Source of the DNA: Goodfellowiella coeruleoviolacea
Lineage (GTDB): Bacteria > Actinomycetota > Actinomycetes > Mycobacteriales > Pseudonocardiaceae
Reading direction: 5' to 3'
DNA length: 64,000 nt
Assembly (NCBI RefSeq): GCF_024171785.1
Contig: NZ_JAMTCK010000010.1
Span: 144,043-208,042, forward strand
Below the pieces are notes generated by a model. It was not told where the DNA came from and did no database searches. It saw only the letters and a list, made by a program, of their open reading frames with translations. The translations under genes were made by a program, and so were the position numbers. Shown here one piece after another: positions 42,074-50,249 of this stretch (position 1 is the stretch's first letter; each line of letters opens with the position of its first letter).

Positions 42074-44422
42074 GTGGGTGCGTTCGTCGGGCGGTTGAAG
42101 GCTCGGGCGCGTCGGCTGTTGCAACGACCGGGTTCAGCCGACCTGTCGCGATACGAACCCCTGGTGCGCCAGGCTGGCGCGCGCGAGCAGTGGGCCCAGG
42201 GCCTGTCCGACGAGGAGCTGACCGAGGCCGCCGGCGCGCTGCGCGAGTCCGCCGGCGGCCGGTTCGGTGATCGCGACCTGGTGGAGCTGTGCGCCCTCGG
42301 GCGGGAGGCCGCGCGCCGGGCGCTGGACGAGCGCCCCTACGACGTGCAGCTGCTGGGCACGCTGGGGCTTTTGACCGGGCACGTGGTGGAGATGGCCACC
42401 GGTGAGGGCAAGACGCTGGCCGGCGCGCTGGCCGCCGCCGGGTACGCGCTGCGCGGCGAGCGCGTGCACGTGCTGTCGGTGAACGACTACCTGGCGCGTC
42501 GCGACGCGGAGTGGATGGCGCCGGTGTACGCGCTGCTGGGTGTGTCGGTGGCGTGGGTGGGGCAGTCCAGCACCCGTGAGGAGCGGCGCCGCGCCTACGC
42601 CGCGGACGTGACCTACGGGGCGGTCAGCGAGATCGGGTTCGACCTGCTGCGGGATCGGCTGTGCACGGACGTGGCGGAGCTGGTGCTGCCCGAGCCGGGG
42701 GTGGCCCTCATCGACGAGGCTGACTCGGTGCTGGTGGACGAGGCGCGCGTGCCGTTGGTGCTGGCCGGGTCGGCCGGTGAGGTGGAGGCCGACCGGGCGG
42801 TGTCGGAGGTGGTGCGGCGGCTGCGCGCCGAGGTGCACTACGAGATCGACGACAACCGGCGCAGCGTGTACCTGACCGGCGCGGGCGCCGAGGCGGTGGA
42901 GGCCGCGCTGGGCGGTATCGACCTGTACTCCGACGAGCACGCCGGGCGGCTGGCGGCGGTGAACGTGGCGTTGCACGCGCACGCGCTGCTGCGGCGGGAC
43001 GTCGACTACATCGTCCGGGACGGCCGGGTGCAGCTGATCAGCGAGTCGCGTGGCCGGGTGGCGCGGTTGCAGCGCTGGCCGGACGGTCTGCAGGCGGCGG
43101 TGGAGGTCAAGGAGTCGCTGCCGGTCAGCCGGGGCGGGGAGGTGCTGGACAGCATCACGGTGCAGGCGCTGGTGGGGCGCTACCCGCGGGTGTGCGGGAT
43201 GACGGGCACCGCGGTGGCCGTGGCCGAGCAGCTGCGGGAGTTCTACGGGTTGGAAGCCGCGGTGATCCCGCCCAACCGGCCGTGCATCCGGGTGGACGAG
43301 CCGGACCGGGTGTTCGCGTCCGTGGCCGACAAGGAGGCGGCGCTGGTGGCGGAGGTCGCCGAGGTGCACGCCACCGGGCGGCCGGTGCTGGTGGGCACGC
43401 TGGACGTGGCCGAGTCGGAGCGGCTGGCGCGGAAGCTGACCGCGGCGGGCGTGGAGAACGTGGTGGTGCTCAACGCCCGCAACGACGCCGAGGAGGCCGC
43501 GGTGGTGGCCGAGGCGGGGGCGCTGGGCGCGGTGACGGTGTCCACGCAGATGGCCGGGCGCGGCACGGACATCCGGTTGGGGGGCGCCAACGGCGCCGAC
43601 CACGACGAGGTGGCCGCGTTGGGTGGGCTGTACGTGGTGGGGTCGGGGCGCTACCCGAGCAGCCGGTTGGACAACCAGTTGCGGGGCCGGGCCGGCCGGC
43701 AGGGTGACCCGGGCGGGTCGGTGTTCTTCTCCAGCATGCGCGACGAGCTGGTGACCGGGTACGCGCCCGACGCCGAGGTGCCGGGCGAGGTGGCCGACAA
43801 CGGGGAGGTGACCGGTGCGAACGTCGCCGCGGTGGTGGACTTCGCGCAGCGGGTCGCCGAGGGGGTGAACCTGGAGACCCACCGCGACACCTGGCGGTAC
43901 AGCAAGCTGGTGGAGCACCAGCGTGAGGTGCTGCTGGAGTACCGCGGTCGGGTGTTGCGCGAGGACGTGGCCGTGCGGCTGCTGGAGCAGCGGTGCGCCG
44001 AGCGGTGGGCCGATCTCACCGAGGGGGTGGGTGAGCAGGAGGCGGCGCGGGTGGCGCGGCTGGTCCTGCTGCACCACCTGGACCGGGGCTGGACCGAGCA
44101 CCTGGAGTTCCTGACCGACCTGCGGGAGGGCATCCACCTGCGGGCGTTGGCCCGGGAGGACCCGCTGGACGAGTTCCACCGGGCGGCGATCCCGGCGTTC
44201 AAGCGGATCGTGGACCAGGCCCGTGACCAGACCGTGGAGACCGTCGAGAAGCTGGAGTGGGACGAGTCGGGTGTGGATCTGGCCGCGGTGGGGATTCGGC
44301 GGCCCTCGGCGACGTGGACCTACCTGGTGCACGACAACCCGGTCGGCTCGGAGCAGGACCGGGTGATGAAGTGGTTGCGCAGCAAGGTCGCCAGCGCGGA
44401 GCGGTCCTGGCTGCGCCGGTAG
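42074..44422 (+). CDS. secA2: accessory Sec ATPase SecA2
   Basis: The 782-residue SecA-type translocase ATPase has Walker A EMATGEGKTLAGALAA, Walker B/DEAD LIDEADSVLVDEAR, RVHVLSVNDYLARRDAEWM, GMTGTAVAVAEQLREFYGLEA and TVSTQMAGRGTDIRLGG, followed by LDNQLRGRAGRQGDPG. It is shorter than SecA1 and lacks the C-terminal zinc-binding motif, as usual for actinobacterial SecA2. It drives export of a small set of proteins, often lacking signal peptides. The GTG start follows GACGGAGGTCGG. The promoter is in the 267 bases shared with the divergent ArsR gene. Confidence 0.93.
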   Translation: MGAFVGRLKARARRLLQRPGSADLSRYEPLVRQAGAREQWAQGLSDEELTEAAGALRESAGGRFGDRDLVELCALGREAARRALDERPYDVQLLGTLGLLTGHVVEMATGEGKTLAGALAAAGYALRGERVHVLSVNDYLARRDAEWMAPVYALLGVSVAWVGQSSTREERRRAYAADVTYGAVSEIGFDLLRDRLCTDVAELVLPEPGVALIDEADSVLVDEARVPLVLAGSAGEVEADRAVSEVVRRLRAEVHYEIDDNRRSVYLTGAGAEAVEAALGGIDLYSDEHAGRLAAVNVALHAHALLRRDVDYIVRDGRVQLISESRGRVARLQRWPDGLQAAVEVKESLPVSRGGEVLDSITVQALVGRYPRVCGMTGTAVAVAEQLREFYGLEAAVIPPNRPCIRVDEPDRVFASVADKEAALVAEVAEVHATGRPVLVGTLDVAESERLARKLTAAGVENVVVLNARNDAEEAAVVAEAGALGAVTVSTQMAGRGTDIRLGGANGADHDEVAALGGLYVVGSGRYPSSRLDNQLRGRAGRQGDPGGSVFFSSMRDELVTGYAPDAEVPGEVADNGEVTGANVAAVVDFAQRVAEGVNLETHRDTWRYSKLVEHQREVLLEYRGRVLREDVAVRLLEQRCAERWADLTEGVGEQEAARVARLVLLHHLDRGWTEHLEFLTDLREGIHLRALAREDPLDEFHRAAIPAFKRIVDQARDQTVETVEKLEWDESGVDLAAVGIRRPSATWTYLVHDNPVGSEQDRVMKWLRSKVASAERSWLRR

Positions 44423-44426
44423 TGGT

Positions 44427-44469
44427 GGGGCAGCCACGGCTGGCTCTGCTGAGCTGCCGTGGCTGCCCC
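44427..44469. terminator. bidirectional hairpin between secA2 and EF-hand gene
   Basis: GGGGCAGCCACGGC (44427-44440) pairs perfectly with GCCGTGGCTGCCCC (44456-44469), a 14-bp stem with a 15-nt loop between two convergent stops. The T run is poor. Confidence 0.7.
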
Positions 44470-44487
44470 GGCCCGGGCAGGTGCCGG

Positions 44488-45042
44488 TCAGGCTCCTCCG
44501 CCGGGTCGCGGCCCCGGCGCGGGGACCGCGCCGAACAGGTGGGTGCCGGGGGCGTCCGCGTCGTCGCCGACCCAGAACTCCACCCAGTGGCGGACGAACT
44601 CCGACGTGCCGATCCACCCGTCGCCGTCCAGGTCGAGGCGGGTGAAGGCGTCGTTGGTGGGCGTGTCGGCACCGGTCCAGCCGTGGATCATGCGCCCGTA
44701 CTCGGTCGGCGAGATGCGGCCGTCGCCGTCCTGGTCCACGGCCTCGAACATCGACTCGGCGGTGGCCGCCACGCGGTCGAGCATGCCGCCCAGGGTGTCC
44801 ACCGCGGTCATCACCTCGTCCAGGGTGACCTTCTGGTCGCCGTTCTTGGCGGAGGCCGTGTGCACGGCGTCCCACCAGCCCATCATGATCTCGCGCAGCC
44901 GGTCCGCGCCGGTCTCGCCGCGAATGCCCACCCACCGGTCGGTCAACGCCTCGAAGTCGGCGCGTTCCAGGAAACCGTCGCGGTTGACGTCCATCGCGGT
45001 GAACACGATGGAGGTCTTTCTCCGCTGTAAATCGCTGGCCAT
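44488..45042 (-). CDS. EF-hand calcium-binding protein (calerythrin-like)
   Basis: The 184-residue protein has four EF-hand loops: DVNRDGFLERADF, KNGDQKVTLDEV, DQDGDGRISPTEY and DLDGDGWIGTSEF. Loops one, three and four have the full D-x-D/N-x-D-G pattern; the second (starting K) is degenerate, as in calerythrin of Saccharopolyspora. It is probably a cytosolic calcium buffer or sensor. ATG 45042 is taken as start; a GTG directly before it is in frame. It is alone on its strand here. Confidence 0.9.
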   Translation of the reverse strand: MASDLQRRKTSIVFTAMDVNRDGFLERADFEALTDRWVGIRGETGADRLREIMMGWWDAVHTASAKNGDQKVTLDEVMTAVDTLGGMLDRVAATAESMFEAVDQDGDGRISPTEYGRMIHGWTGADTPTNDAFTRLDLDGDGWIGTSEFVRHWVEFWVGDDADAPGTHLFGAVPAPGPRPGGGA

Positions 45043-45165
45043 CACGCAACCCTGGTCAGCGACCGCGCTGCGGGCAATTGACCGGCCGGGGAATACCGGT
45101 GCGCAGGTGAGTGACCGCGGTGGTGACGCTCGGTCACCCGCCGTGCGCCGTCGCGGGGCACCGGT

Positions 45166-46230
45166 TCAGCAGCCCAGGTGCTCGGCGGCCTGCGCGGTGC
45201 CGTCCAGCCGGGCCCGGATCTTGGCGAAGGCGATCTCGCGGGAGGTGGACTGGTCGTCGGCGAACGGGGCGAAGCCGCAGTCGTCGCAGGTGCCGAGCTG
45301 GTCCAGGGGGATGTGGCCGGCGGCCTGCAGAACCCGGTCGCGGACCTGCTCGGCGGTTTCCACCTGGGGATCGATGGGGTCGGTCACCCCGACGAACACG
45401 CGGGCCCGGGGCGGCAGGTGGTCGGCGATGACCCGCAGGACGCGGTCGGGGTCGGGCTCGCTGGCGAGCTGCACGTAGAAGTTGCCCACGGTCAGCTGGA
45501 ACAGGGTGGGCAGCAGGTCGGCGTAGTCGACGTCGAGGCTGTGCGTGGAGTCGTGGTCCGCGCCGGGGCAGGCGTGCACGCCGATCCGCGCGCGGTCGGC
45601 GTCGGTGAAGCGTGCCAGCACCTGGTTGTTCAGGTGGACGAAGTCGCGCAGCACCTGTCCGCTCGGGTCCAGCTTCAGCGACAGGCGGCCCTCGGTGAAG
45701 TCCAGTTGCACGACGTGGGCGCCCGCGTCCAGGCAGCCCCGGATGTCGCGCTCCGCTTCCGCGATCAGGTCGTCGAGGAACTTCTCCCGGGGGTAGCCGG
45801 GGATCCCGTCGGCGGGGTAGAGCAGGCTCAGCGCCGAGGGCGCGATCACGGCCTGCTTGACCGGGACGGTGGCGTAGCGCTGCGCGGTGCGCAGGTACTG
45901 CTCGGCGTGCGCCTGGTAGCGGAACGGGCCAGCGGTCAGCCGAGGGAGTTGCCGCTGGTGTCCGTCCGCGAACGGGATGACGACCCCGCCGTCGGACAGG
46001 GCGGAGGCGCCCGCGATCGGATAGGTCACGAAGCTGGGTTTGCTCTGCTCACCGTCGGTGACCACGGGTGAGCCGATCGCTTCCAGCGTGGCGATCGTGT
46101 CCTGCACCGCCTGGTCCTGTAAGGCCTGGAAGGCGGCGTGGTCGAGGTCCCCGGACTGCGCGGCCGCGGCGGCGGCGAGCAGTTCGGCGGATCGGGGGAT
46201 GCTGCCCACCATTTCGGTTGGAATGCCCAT
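45166..46230 (-). CDS. MetE-like cobalamin-independent methyltransferase (C-terminal domain only)
   Basis: The 354-residue protein is a single UROD/MetE barrel: IPTEMVGSIPRSAELLAAA at the start, IGSPVVTDGEQSKPSFVTYP, VQLDFTEGRLSLKLDP, a zinc-ligand-like IGVHACPGADHDST and TCDDCGFAPFADDQSTSREIAFAKIRARL at the end. It has the homocysteine-binding and zinc-site elements of the MetE C-terminal half but lacks the N-terminal half. Such short forms use other methyl donors or act on other thiols. The ATG lies 7 bases after TAGGCT, so the message may be leaderless. A perfect hairpin/inverted repeat lies about 40 bases upstream. Confidence 0.88.
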   Translation of the reverse strand: MGIPTEMVGSIPRSAELLAAAAAAQSGDLDHAAFQALQDQAVQDTIATLEAIGSPVVTDGEQSKPSFVTYPIAGASALSDGGVVIPFADGHQRQLPRLTAGPFRYQAHAEQYLRTAQRYATVPVKQAVIAPSALSLLYPADGIPGYPREKFLDDLIAEAERDIRGCLDAGAHVVQLDFTEGRLSLKLDPSGQVLRDFVHLNNQVLARFTDADRARIGVHACPGADHDSTHSLDVDYADLLPTLFQLTVGNFYVQLASEPDPDRVLRVIADHLPPRARVFVGVTDPIDPQVETAEQVRDRVLQAAGHIPLDQLGTCDDCGFAPFADDQSTSREIAFAKIRARLDGTAQAAEHLGC

Positions 46231-46269
46231 ATTCCGAAGCCTAGGAGTACTTGCGCGGTCACAGTGCGT

Positions 46270-46292
46270 CGCCGAGTGATTTTCACTCGGCG
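46270..46292 (-). promoter_or_regulatory. inverted repeat upstream of the MetE-like gene
   Basis: CGCCGAGTG (46270-46278) and CACTCGGCG (46284-46292) are perfect 9-bp arms around a 5-base spacer. They lie about 20-40 bases upstream of a TAGGCT -10 (46238-46243) for the minus-strand gene, so this is a likely operator over the -35 region. The rest of the gene-free stretch 46231-46554 shows nothing I can name. Confidence 0.5.
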
Positions 46293-46554
46293 GAGTGATC
46301 GTGGGTGTCTGGGGCGCCGAACTCGGCCGGCGGGCCCGAGCGGCCACGCCGGCCGAGGGGCACGCGCCGCCGGCCTGGTGATCGCGTCCGTGCCGTTGGC
46401 CGCCCACCAGCGGTTGCCCCCCGGCGGGCGGCCGCGGCGAGGCGGCGAGAAATCACGTCGTGCAGTGGCGGGTCGTTCTCCCGGACTGGCCGCCACCGCG
46501 GTGCGGGGGCCCGCCGGTTTCGCGATGGAGCTGGCGAGGCCGCGGGCGGGTTGG

Positions 46555-47358
46555 TCACCGACCGGCGGACAGCACGGCGCTGAGGTTCAGCGGGTAGTTC
46601 ATCCCGCCGGTGACGGGAATGGCCGCCCCGCTGATCCACTCACTGGCCGGGTCCGCCAGTAGCGCGACCACCTTGCCGATGTCGGCGGGCTCGGCGATGC
46701 GTCCCCCCGGGGTCGCTGCGGTCAGGATCTTCCTGGCCTGCTCCGGGACCGAGCTGCTGCCGTCGGTGACGACCATGCCCAGTTGCAGCGCGTTGATGGT
46801 CACCCCCTCGCCGGCCAGTTCGGTCGCCGCGTACCGGACGTAGGCCTCCATGGCGGCCTTGCTCACCCCGTGCGCGGCCAGGCCGGGCGCGGTCGGGCCC
46901 CACGACGATCCCGAGGAGATCACGATCACCCGGCCGAATCGGCGCTGGCGCATGCCGGGGACGAAGGCGAGGCAGATGCGGTGCAGGCTGGCCGTGTCGA
47001 TGCGCGCCTTCTCGCCGAGGTCGTCCGGGTCCAGTTGGGCCAGGGGCACCCGCGAGAACGGGGCGGGGGCGTTGACCACGACGATGTCGTACTCCTGGTG
47101 CACCGCCCGGGACGCGGTCACGATGTCCTGCCCGGGCTGGTCGGCCGCCAGGTCGGCGAGCACGGCGGAGGCGTGCGCGCCGGCGGCTCGAAGCTGGTCG
47201 ACGACCGCGCTCGCCGCGGTCGCGTCGTGGCGGTAGGTGATGACGACGTCGGCGCCGAGCGCGCCGAGGGCCAGCGCGCTCGCGGCGCCGACGCCGCGGC
47301 TTCCTCCGGTGATCAGGGCGGTCCGGCCGGTCAGCGGGAGCGCACGGTGTGCGGCCAT
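46555..47358 (-). CDS. SDR-family protein with catalytic Tyr replaced by His
   Basis: This 267-residue short-chain dehydrogenase-like protein has TALITGGSRGVGAASALALGALGADVVITYR at the start, IVVVNAPAPFSR, VIVISSGSSWG and C-terminal ISGAAIPVTGGMNYPLN. At the catalytic site the usual YxxxK reads HGVSK (AAHGVSKAAMEAY), so Tyr is His; the Lys and the Ser in ISSGSS remain. It may be a weak or non-classical enzyme. The ATG follows AAAGGACTCG. It is downstream of the MarR gene on the same strand (122-base gap) and is probably controlled by it. Confidence 0.88.
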   Translation of the reverse strand: MAAHRALPLTGRTALITGGSRGVGAASALALGALGADVVITYRHDATAASAVVDQLRAAGAHASAVLADLAADQPGQDIVTASRAVHQEYDIVVVNAPAPFSRVPLAQLDPDDLGEKARIDTASLHRICLAFVPGMRQRRFGRVIVISSGSSWGPTAPGLAAHGVSKAAMEAYVRYAATELAGEGVTINALQLGMVVTDGSSSVPEQARKILTAATPGGRIAEPADIGKVVALLADPASEWISGAAIPVTGGMNYPLNLSAVLSAGR

Positions 47359-47480
47359 GGCGAGTCCTTTCTGGTGGGGCTGCGGGGAGTGGGGTGCCCC
47401 GGACCGGGTCGGGATCGGCTGCCCGGTCTCGGGGCAGGCCGGGGCGCATGCGTGTGCCCCGGCCTGGTGCGGTGGCGTGG

Positions 47481-47954
47481 TCAGGTCCTCGCGTCGGAGG
47501 GGCTGAGCTGGTCGCTGGCCAGTCGGGCGGCGTCGGCGACCTGGTTGAGGAACCGGGCGATCACGGTTTTCTCCTCCTGCGAGAACGCCGCGGTGAGGTC
47601 GCCGACGCGCGCGTCCGCCGTGGCGTAGAGGGTGGTGAGCTGCTCGATGCGGGCAGCGGCCGTGATGTGCACGGACCGGCCGTCGCTGCGGTCGGGGGTG
47701 CGGGTGATCCAGCCGTCGCGCTCCAGGCGGGCGAGCATGCCGGTGAGCGTCGCCGCGCGGACTCCGGTGCGCGCGGCCAGCTGCGTGGGGGTGCAGGGCC
47801 CGTCGTGGGTGACCACGTCCAGCAGGTCCAGGTCCCGCGGGTTGAGGCCGGCGGCGGAGGCGACCTTGTCGTTGAGGATGCCGAGTTCGATGCGCAGGCG
47901 GCGCAGGGCCGCATTCAGGTCCGGCCGCCCGGACCCGTGGCCGTCGACATCCAC
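47481..47954 (-). CDS. MarR-family transcriptional regulator
   Basis: The 157-residue protein has LNPRDLDLLDVVTHDGPCTPTQLAARTGVRAATLTGMLARLERDGWITRTPDRSDGRSVHITAAARI, the MarR winged helix with its DxRSxR-like wing, flanked by dimerisation helices. The GTG at 47954 follows TTGGAGGTG. A rich set of inverted repeats sits directly upstream. It is divergent from a GNAT gene and upstream of an SDR gene; both could be targets. Confidence 0.93.
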   Translation of the reverse strand: MDVDGHGSGRPDLNAALRRLRIELGILNDKVASAAGLNPRDLDLLDVVTHDGPCTPTQLAARTGVRAATLTGMLARLERDGWITRTPDRSDGRSVHITAAARIEQLTTLYATADARVGDLTAAFSQEEKTVIARFLNQVADAARLASDQLSPSDART

Positions 47955-47966
47955 CGCACACCTCCA

Positions 47967-48010
47967 AGTAGTACGAAAACCATACTAACTAATACGGGAA
48001 GCGTACTACT
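47967..48010 (-). promoter_or_regulatory. MarR operator region
   Basis: AGTAGTACG (47967-47975) and CGTACTACT (48002-48010) are perfect outer arms. Between them lie further half-sites, CATACTA and TAATACG, so the 44-bp AT-rich region can hold two overlapping dyads. It begins 13 bases upstream of the MarR GTG and covers its promoter, suggesting autorepression. Confidence 0.65.
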
Positions 48011-48086
48011 CGCCGCGCCGGGGCCGCGCCGCACGGGCGGGCATATTCGCTGTGCCCACCCCGGGTGGTCCTGTGATGCTGTGCCG

Positions 48087-48611
48087 ATGACCTCAGTGAT
48101 CACCACCAGCCGACTGGATCTGGTGTGCCTGCCCGTGCCGGTGTTACAGCGGGTGGCGGCGGGCGATGTGGCGCAGTTGCGGCGGCTGCTGGGGGTGGAC
48201 GTGCCGCCGGCCTGGCCGCCGATCGTGCCGGCCCAGCTGCGGCTGGCCCAGCTGAACGCCGACCCGAGCCAGCAGCCGTGGCTGAACCGGGCGCTGGTGC
48301 TGCGCGACGAGCAGCGCGTGGTGGGCACGGCCGGCTTCCACGGCGCCCCGGACGAGCGGGGCCGGGTGGAGATCGGCTACGCGGTGCTGCCCGAGTACCG
48401 CCGGCGGGGCCTGGCGCGGGAGGCGGTGCTCGGGCTGACCGGGTGGGCGGCCGGCACCGGGCGGGCCAGGACGTGCGTGGCCAGCGTGGCACCGGACAAC
48501 ACCGCGTCGCTGGCGCTGGTCGCCGCACTGGGATTCACCCGCGTCGGCGAGCAGATCGACCCGGAGGACGGCCTGGAGTGGGTGTTCGACCGGCCGCTGC
48601 CGCTGACCTGA
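48087..48611 (+). CDS. GNAT-family N-acetyltransferase
   Basis: The 174-residue protein has VITTSRLDLVCLPVPVLQRVAAGD, QRVVGTAGFHGAPDERGRVEIGYAVLPEYRRRGLAREAVLGLTGWA (acetyl-CoA-binding R-R-R-G-L-A loop) and VAPDNTASLALVAALGFTRVGEQID. This is the RimJ/RimL-like pattern; the substrate (amine or protein N-terminus) is unknown. The start at ATG 48087 matches the family N-terminus. It is divergent from the MarR gene. Confidence 0.9.
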   Translation: MTSVITTSRLDLVCLPVPVLQRVAAGDVAQLRRLLGVDVPPAWPPIVPAQLRLAQLNADPSQQPWLNRALVLRDEQRVVGTAGFHGAPDERGRVEIGYAVLPEYRRRGLAREAVLGLTGWAAGTGRARTCVASVAPDNTASLALVAALGFTRVGEQIDPEDGLEWVFDRPLPLT

Positions 48612-48633
48612 GGCGACACGGGGCGGCGCGGCC

Positions 48634-49164
48634 TCAGTAGTCGTCGAAGTACTCCGACAGGAAGGGGGGCGGGGTGTCGTCCACCCCGATGGCCCGCAGG
48701 TCGGCGGAGGTGACGACCCGCTGGGCCGGGGCGCCGAAGGCGAGGTCGACCAGCGTGGCCAGGATGTCGAGGTGGGCCTGGCGGGACTGCTCGGTGAGGT
48801 CGTGGATCCGGTGGAGGGCGGTCAACACGTGTTCTCCGCGCTGGCCCGCGTTCTCCAGCTTCCCGATGATCAACCCGCCCTCCAGGAAGCCCGACCCCGG
48901 GGTGCGCAGCGCCAGGCAGGAGTCCACGGTGCCGCGGAACAGCATGGCCAGCGCCGCCGCGTCCGCCGGCCAGCCCTCCCGGTCCAGGCTGAACCCGAAC
49001 AGCCGCTGCAACCCGTCCAGCAGCCGCTGGTGGTGCTCGCGCAGCACGGCCTCGTAGCGCCCGCTCCAGCTGTGGGTCTTGTCGGGGTGGGCGTCGAGGT
49101 GGGCCACGACCAGTGCCCTGCGGTCGTAGCTGACCTGCCGGTCGGGCGGGGGTGCGTCGGTCAC
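48634..49164 (-). CDS. hypothetical protein, function unknown
   Basis: This protein of about 176 residues is Glu/Asp/His-rich and mostly helical (HSWSGRYEAVLREHHQRLLDGLQRLFGFSL, FLEGGLIIGKLENAGQRGEHVLTALHRIHDLTEQSRQAHLDILATLVDLAFG). It has no signal peptide, membrane helix or motif I can name. Codon use looks fully coding. The start could be GTG 49170 or GTG 49164. The second lies 6 bases after TACCGT, which would suit a leaderless message. It is not obviously linked to its neighbours. Confidence 0.65.
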   Translation of the reverse strand: MTDAPPPDRQVSYDRRALVVAHLDAHPDKTHSWSGRYEAVLREHHQRLLDGLQRLFGFSLDREGWPADAAALAMLFRGTVDSCLALRTPGSGFLEGGLIIGKLENAGQRGEHVLTALHRIHDLTEQSRQAHLDILATLVDLAFGAPAQRVVTSADLRAIGVDDTPPPFLSEYFDDY

Positions 49165-49187
49165 CGGCACACGGTAGCGGTACCCGG

Positions 49188-50243
49188 TCAGCCGGTGGGG
49201 CTGGTGATCCGCAGGTCGAGGTTACCGCTCGCGCCGGGCACGCAGGCGGCCTCGCGGGCCGGCAAGACCAGGAACCGGCCCAGGCAGCGGCCGAACTGGG
49301 CGTGGCCGCGGTCGTTGGGGTGGAAGGACTCCTGCATGGCGTGCCCGGCGCGGGCCTGGTCGTTGAGGCTGGCCCAGTCCACCGTCAGCCGGGTGAACCA
49401 CTCGCCGCTGTCGGCCTCGCCCCCGGTGCACGCCTCGTGGCCGGTGCCGGCGCGGGACAGGTCCAGGTACCGGGCGCCGGTGCGGCGGGCCGCGGTGCGG
49501 ATGCCCTCGGCCAGCTGCGTGATGCCGGTCTCCTGCACCCAGCGCAGGTCGCTGCCGCGGAAGGGACAGCCGGAGAAGTTCTGCAGGGACGCGGGGAAAC
49601 CGGGCGCCAGGGGAGCGGCGTAGGACTGGACGACCAGCGAGTAGGAGCTGTCCAGGTACCCGGCGTCGCGCATGACCGACTGGATGTCGCGCAGCGCGCG
49701 CTCGATCCTGGGGATCATCGCGTTGATCCGCAGCGGCCACTCCTGGGCCATGGCGTCGCCGCACTCGGCGCCCCGGCCCAGCCACGCCTGCACGCACCGG
49801 TTGAGGATGTCGGCGAAGCGCGGCTCGTCGTTGGCGCCCACCGCGACCACCACGGCCAGCACCCGGTGCTCGCGCGCGAGGGCGCCCAGCCGGGCGGCCT
49901 GGGACGGCTCCGTGTACTGCACGGCGTCGCCGAGGCCCACCTGCGCGGAGTTCGCCCCGGAGCAGGCCAGGTTGATGGTGGTGTCCACGCCGGGCACCCC
50001 GAGGCGGTGCACCAGCGCGCGGGTGGAGCGGTGGCACCAGTCGCCGTTCTCGCCTCGGGTGCCGGGCTCGTAGTCGCCGGCGCCCTCACCGGCCATGGTG
50101 CTGTCACCGAGGGCGACCACGGCGGTGGGCGCGTCGGGCCCGGGACCGATCCGCGGGGCGGGTGGGCGGTCGCTGACGACCAGGAGCAGGGCAAGAACCG
50201 ACGCCACCGTGATGACCAGCACTCGTTTGGCACGCCCCCGCAT
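49188..50243 (-). CDS. exported or membrane-anchored SGNH/GDSL hydrolase
   Basis: The 351-residue protein has an N-terminal hydrophobic segment (RAKRVLVITVASVLALLLVVS), then VVALGDSTMAGEGAGDYEPG (nucleophile Ser in GDS), NLACSGANSAQV, VVVAVGANDEP and, near the end, ESFHPNDRGHAQFGRCL (Asp/His). This is the lipase-2-like SGNH group of actinomycetes. It probably acts on lipid or polysaccharide esters at the cell surface. The ATG at 50243 is 6 bases after the AraC stop, so it is likely co-transcribed with that gene. Confidence 0.88.
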   Translation of the reverse strand: MRGRAKRVLVITVASVLALLLVVSDRPPAPRIGPGPDAPTAVVALGDSTMAGEGAGDYEPGTRGENGDWCHRSTRALVHRLGVPGVDTTINLACSGANSAQVGLGDAVQYTEPSQAARLGALAREHRVLAVVVAVGANDEPRFADILNRCVQAWLGRGAECGDAMAQEWPLRINAMIPRIERALRDIQSVMRDAGYLDSSYSLVVQSYAAPLAPGFPASLQNFSGCPFRGSDLRWVQETGITQLAEGIRTAARRTGARYLDLSRAGTGHEACTGGEADSGEWFTRLTVDWASLNDQARAGHAMQESFHPNDRGHAQFGRCLGRFLVLPAREAACVPGASGNLDLRITSPTG

Positions 50244-50249
50244 CACCGG

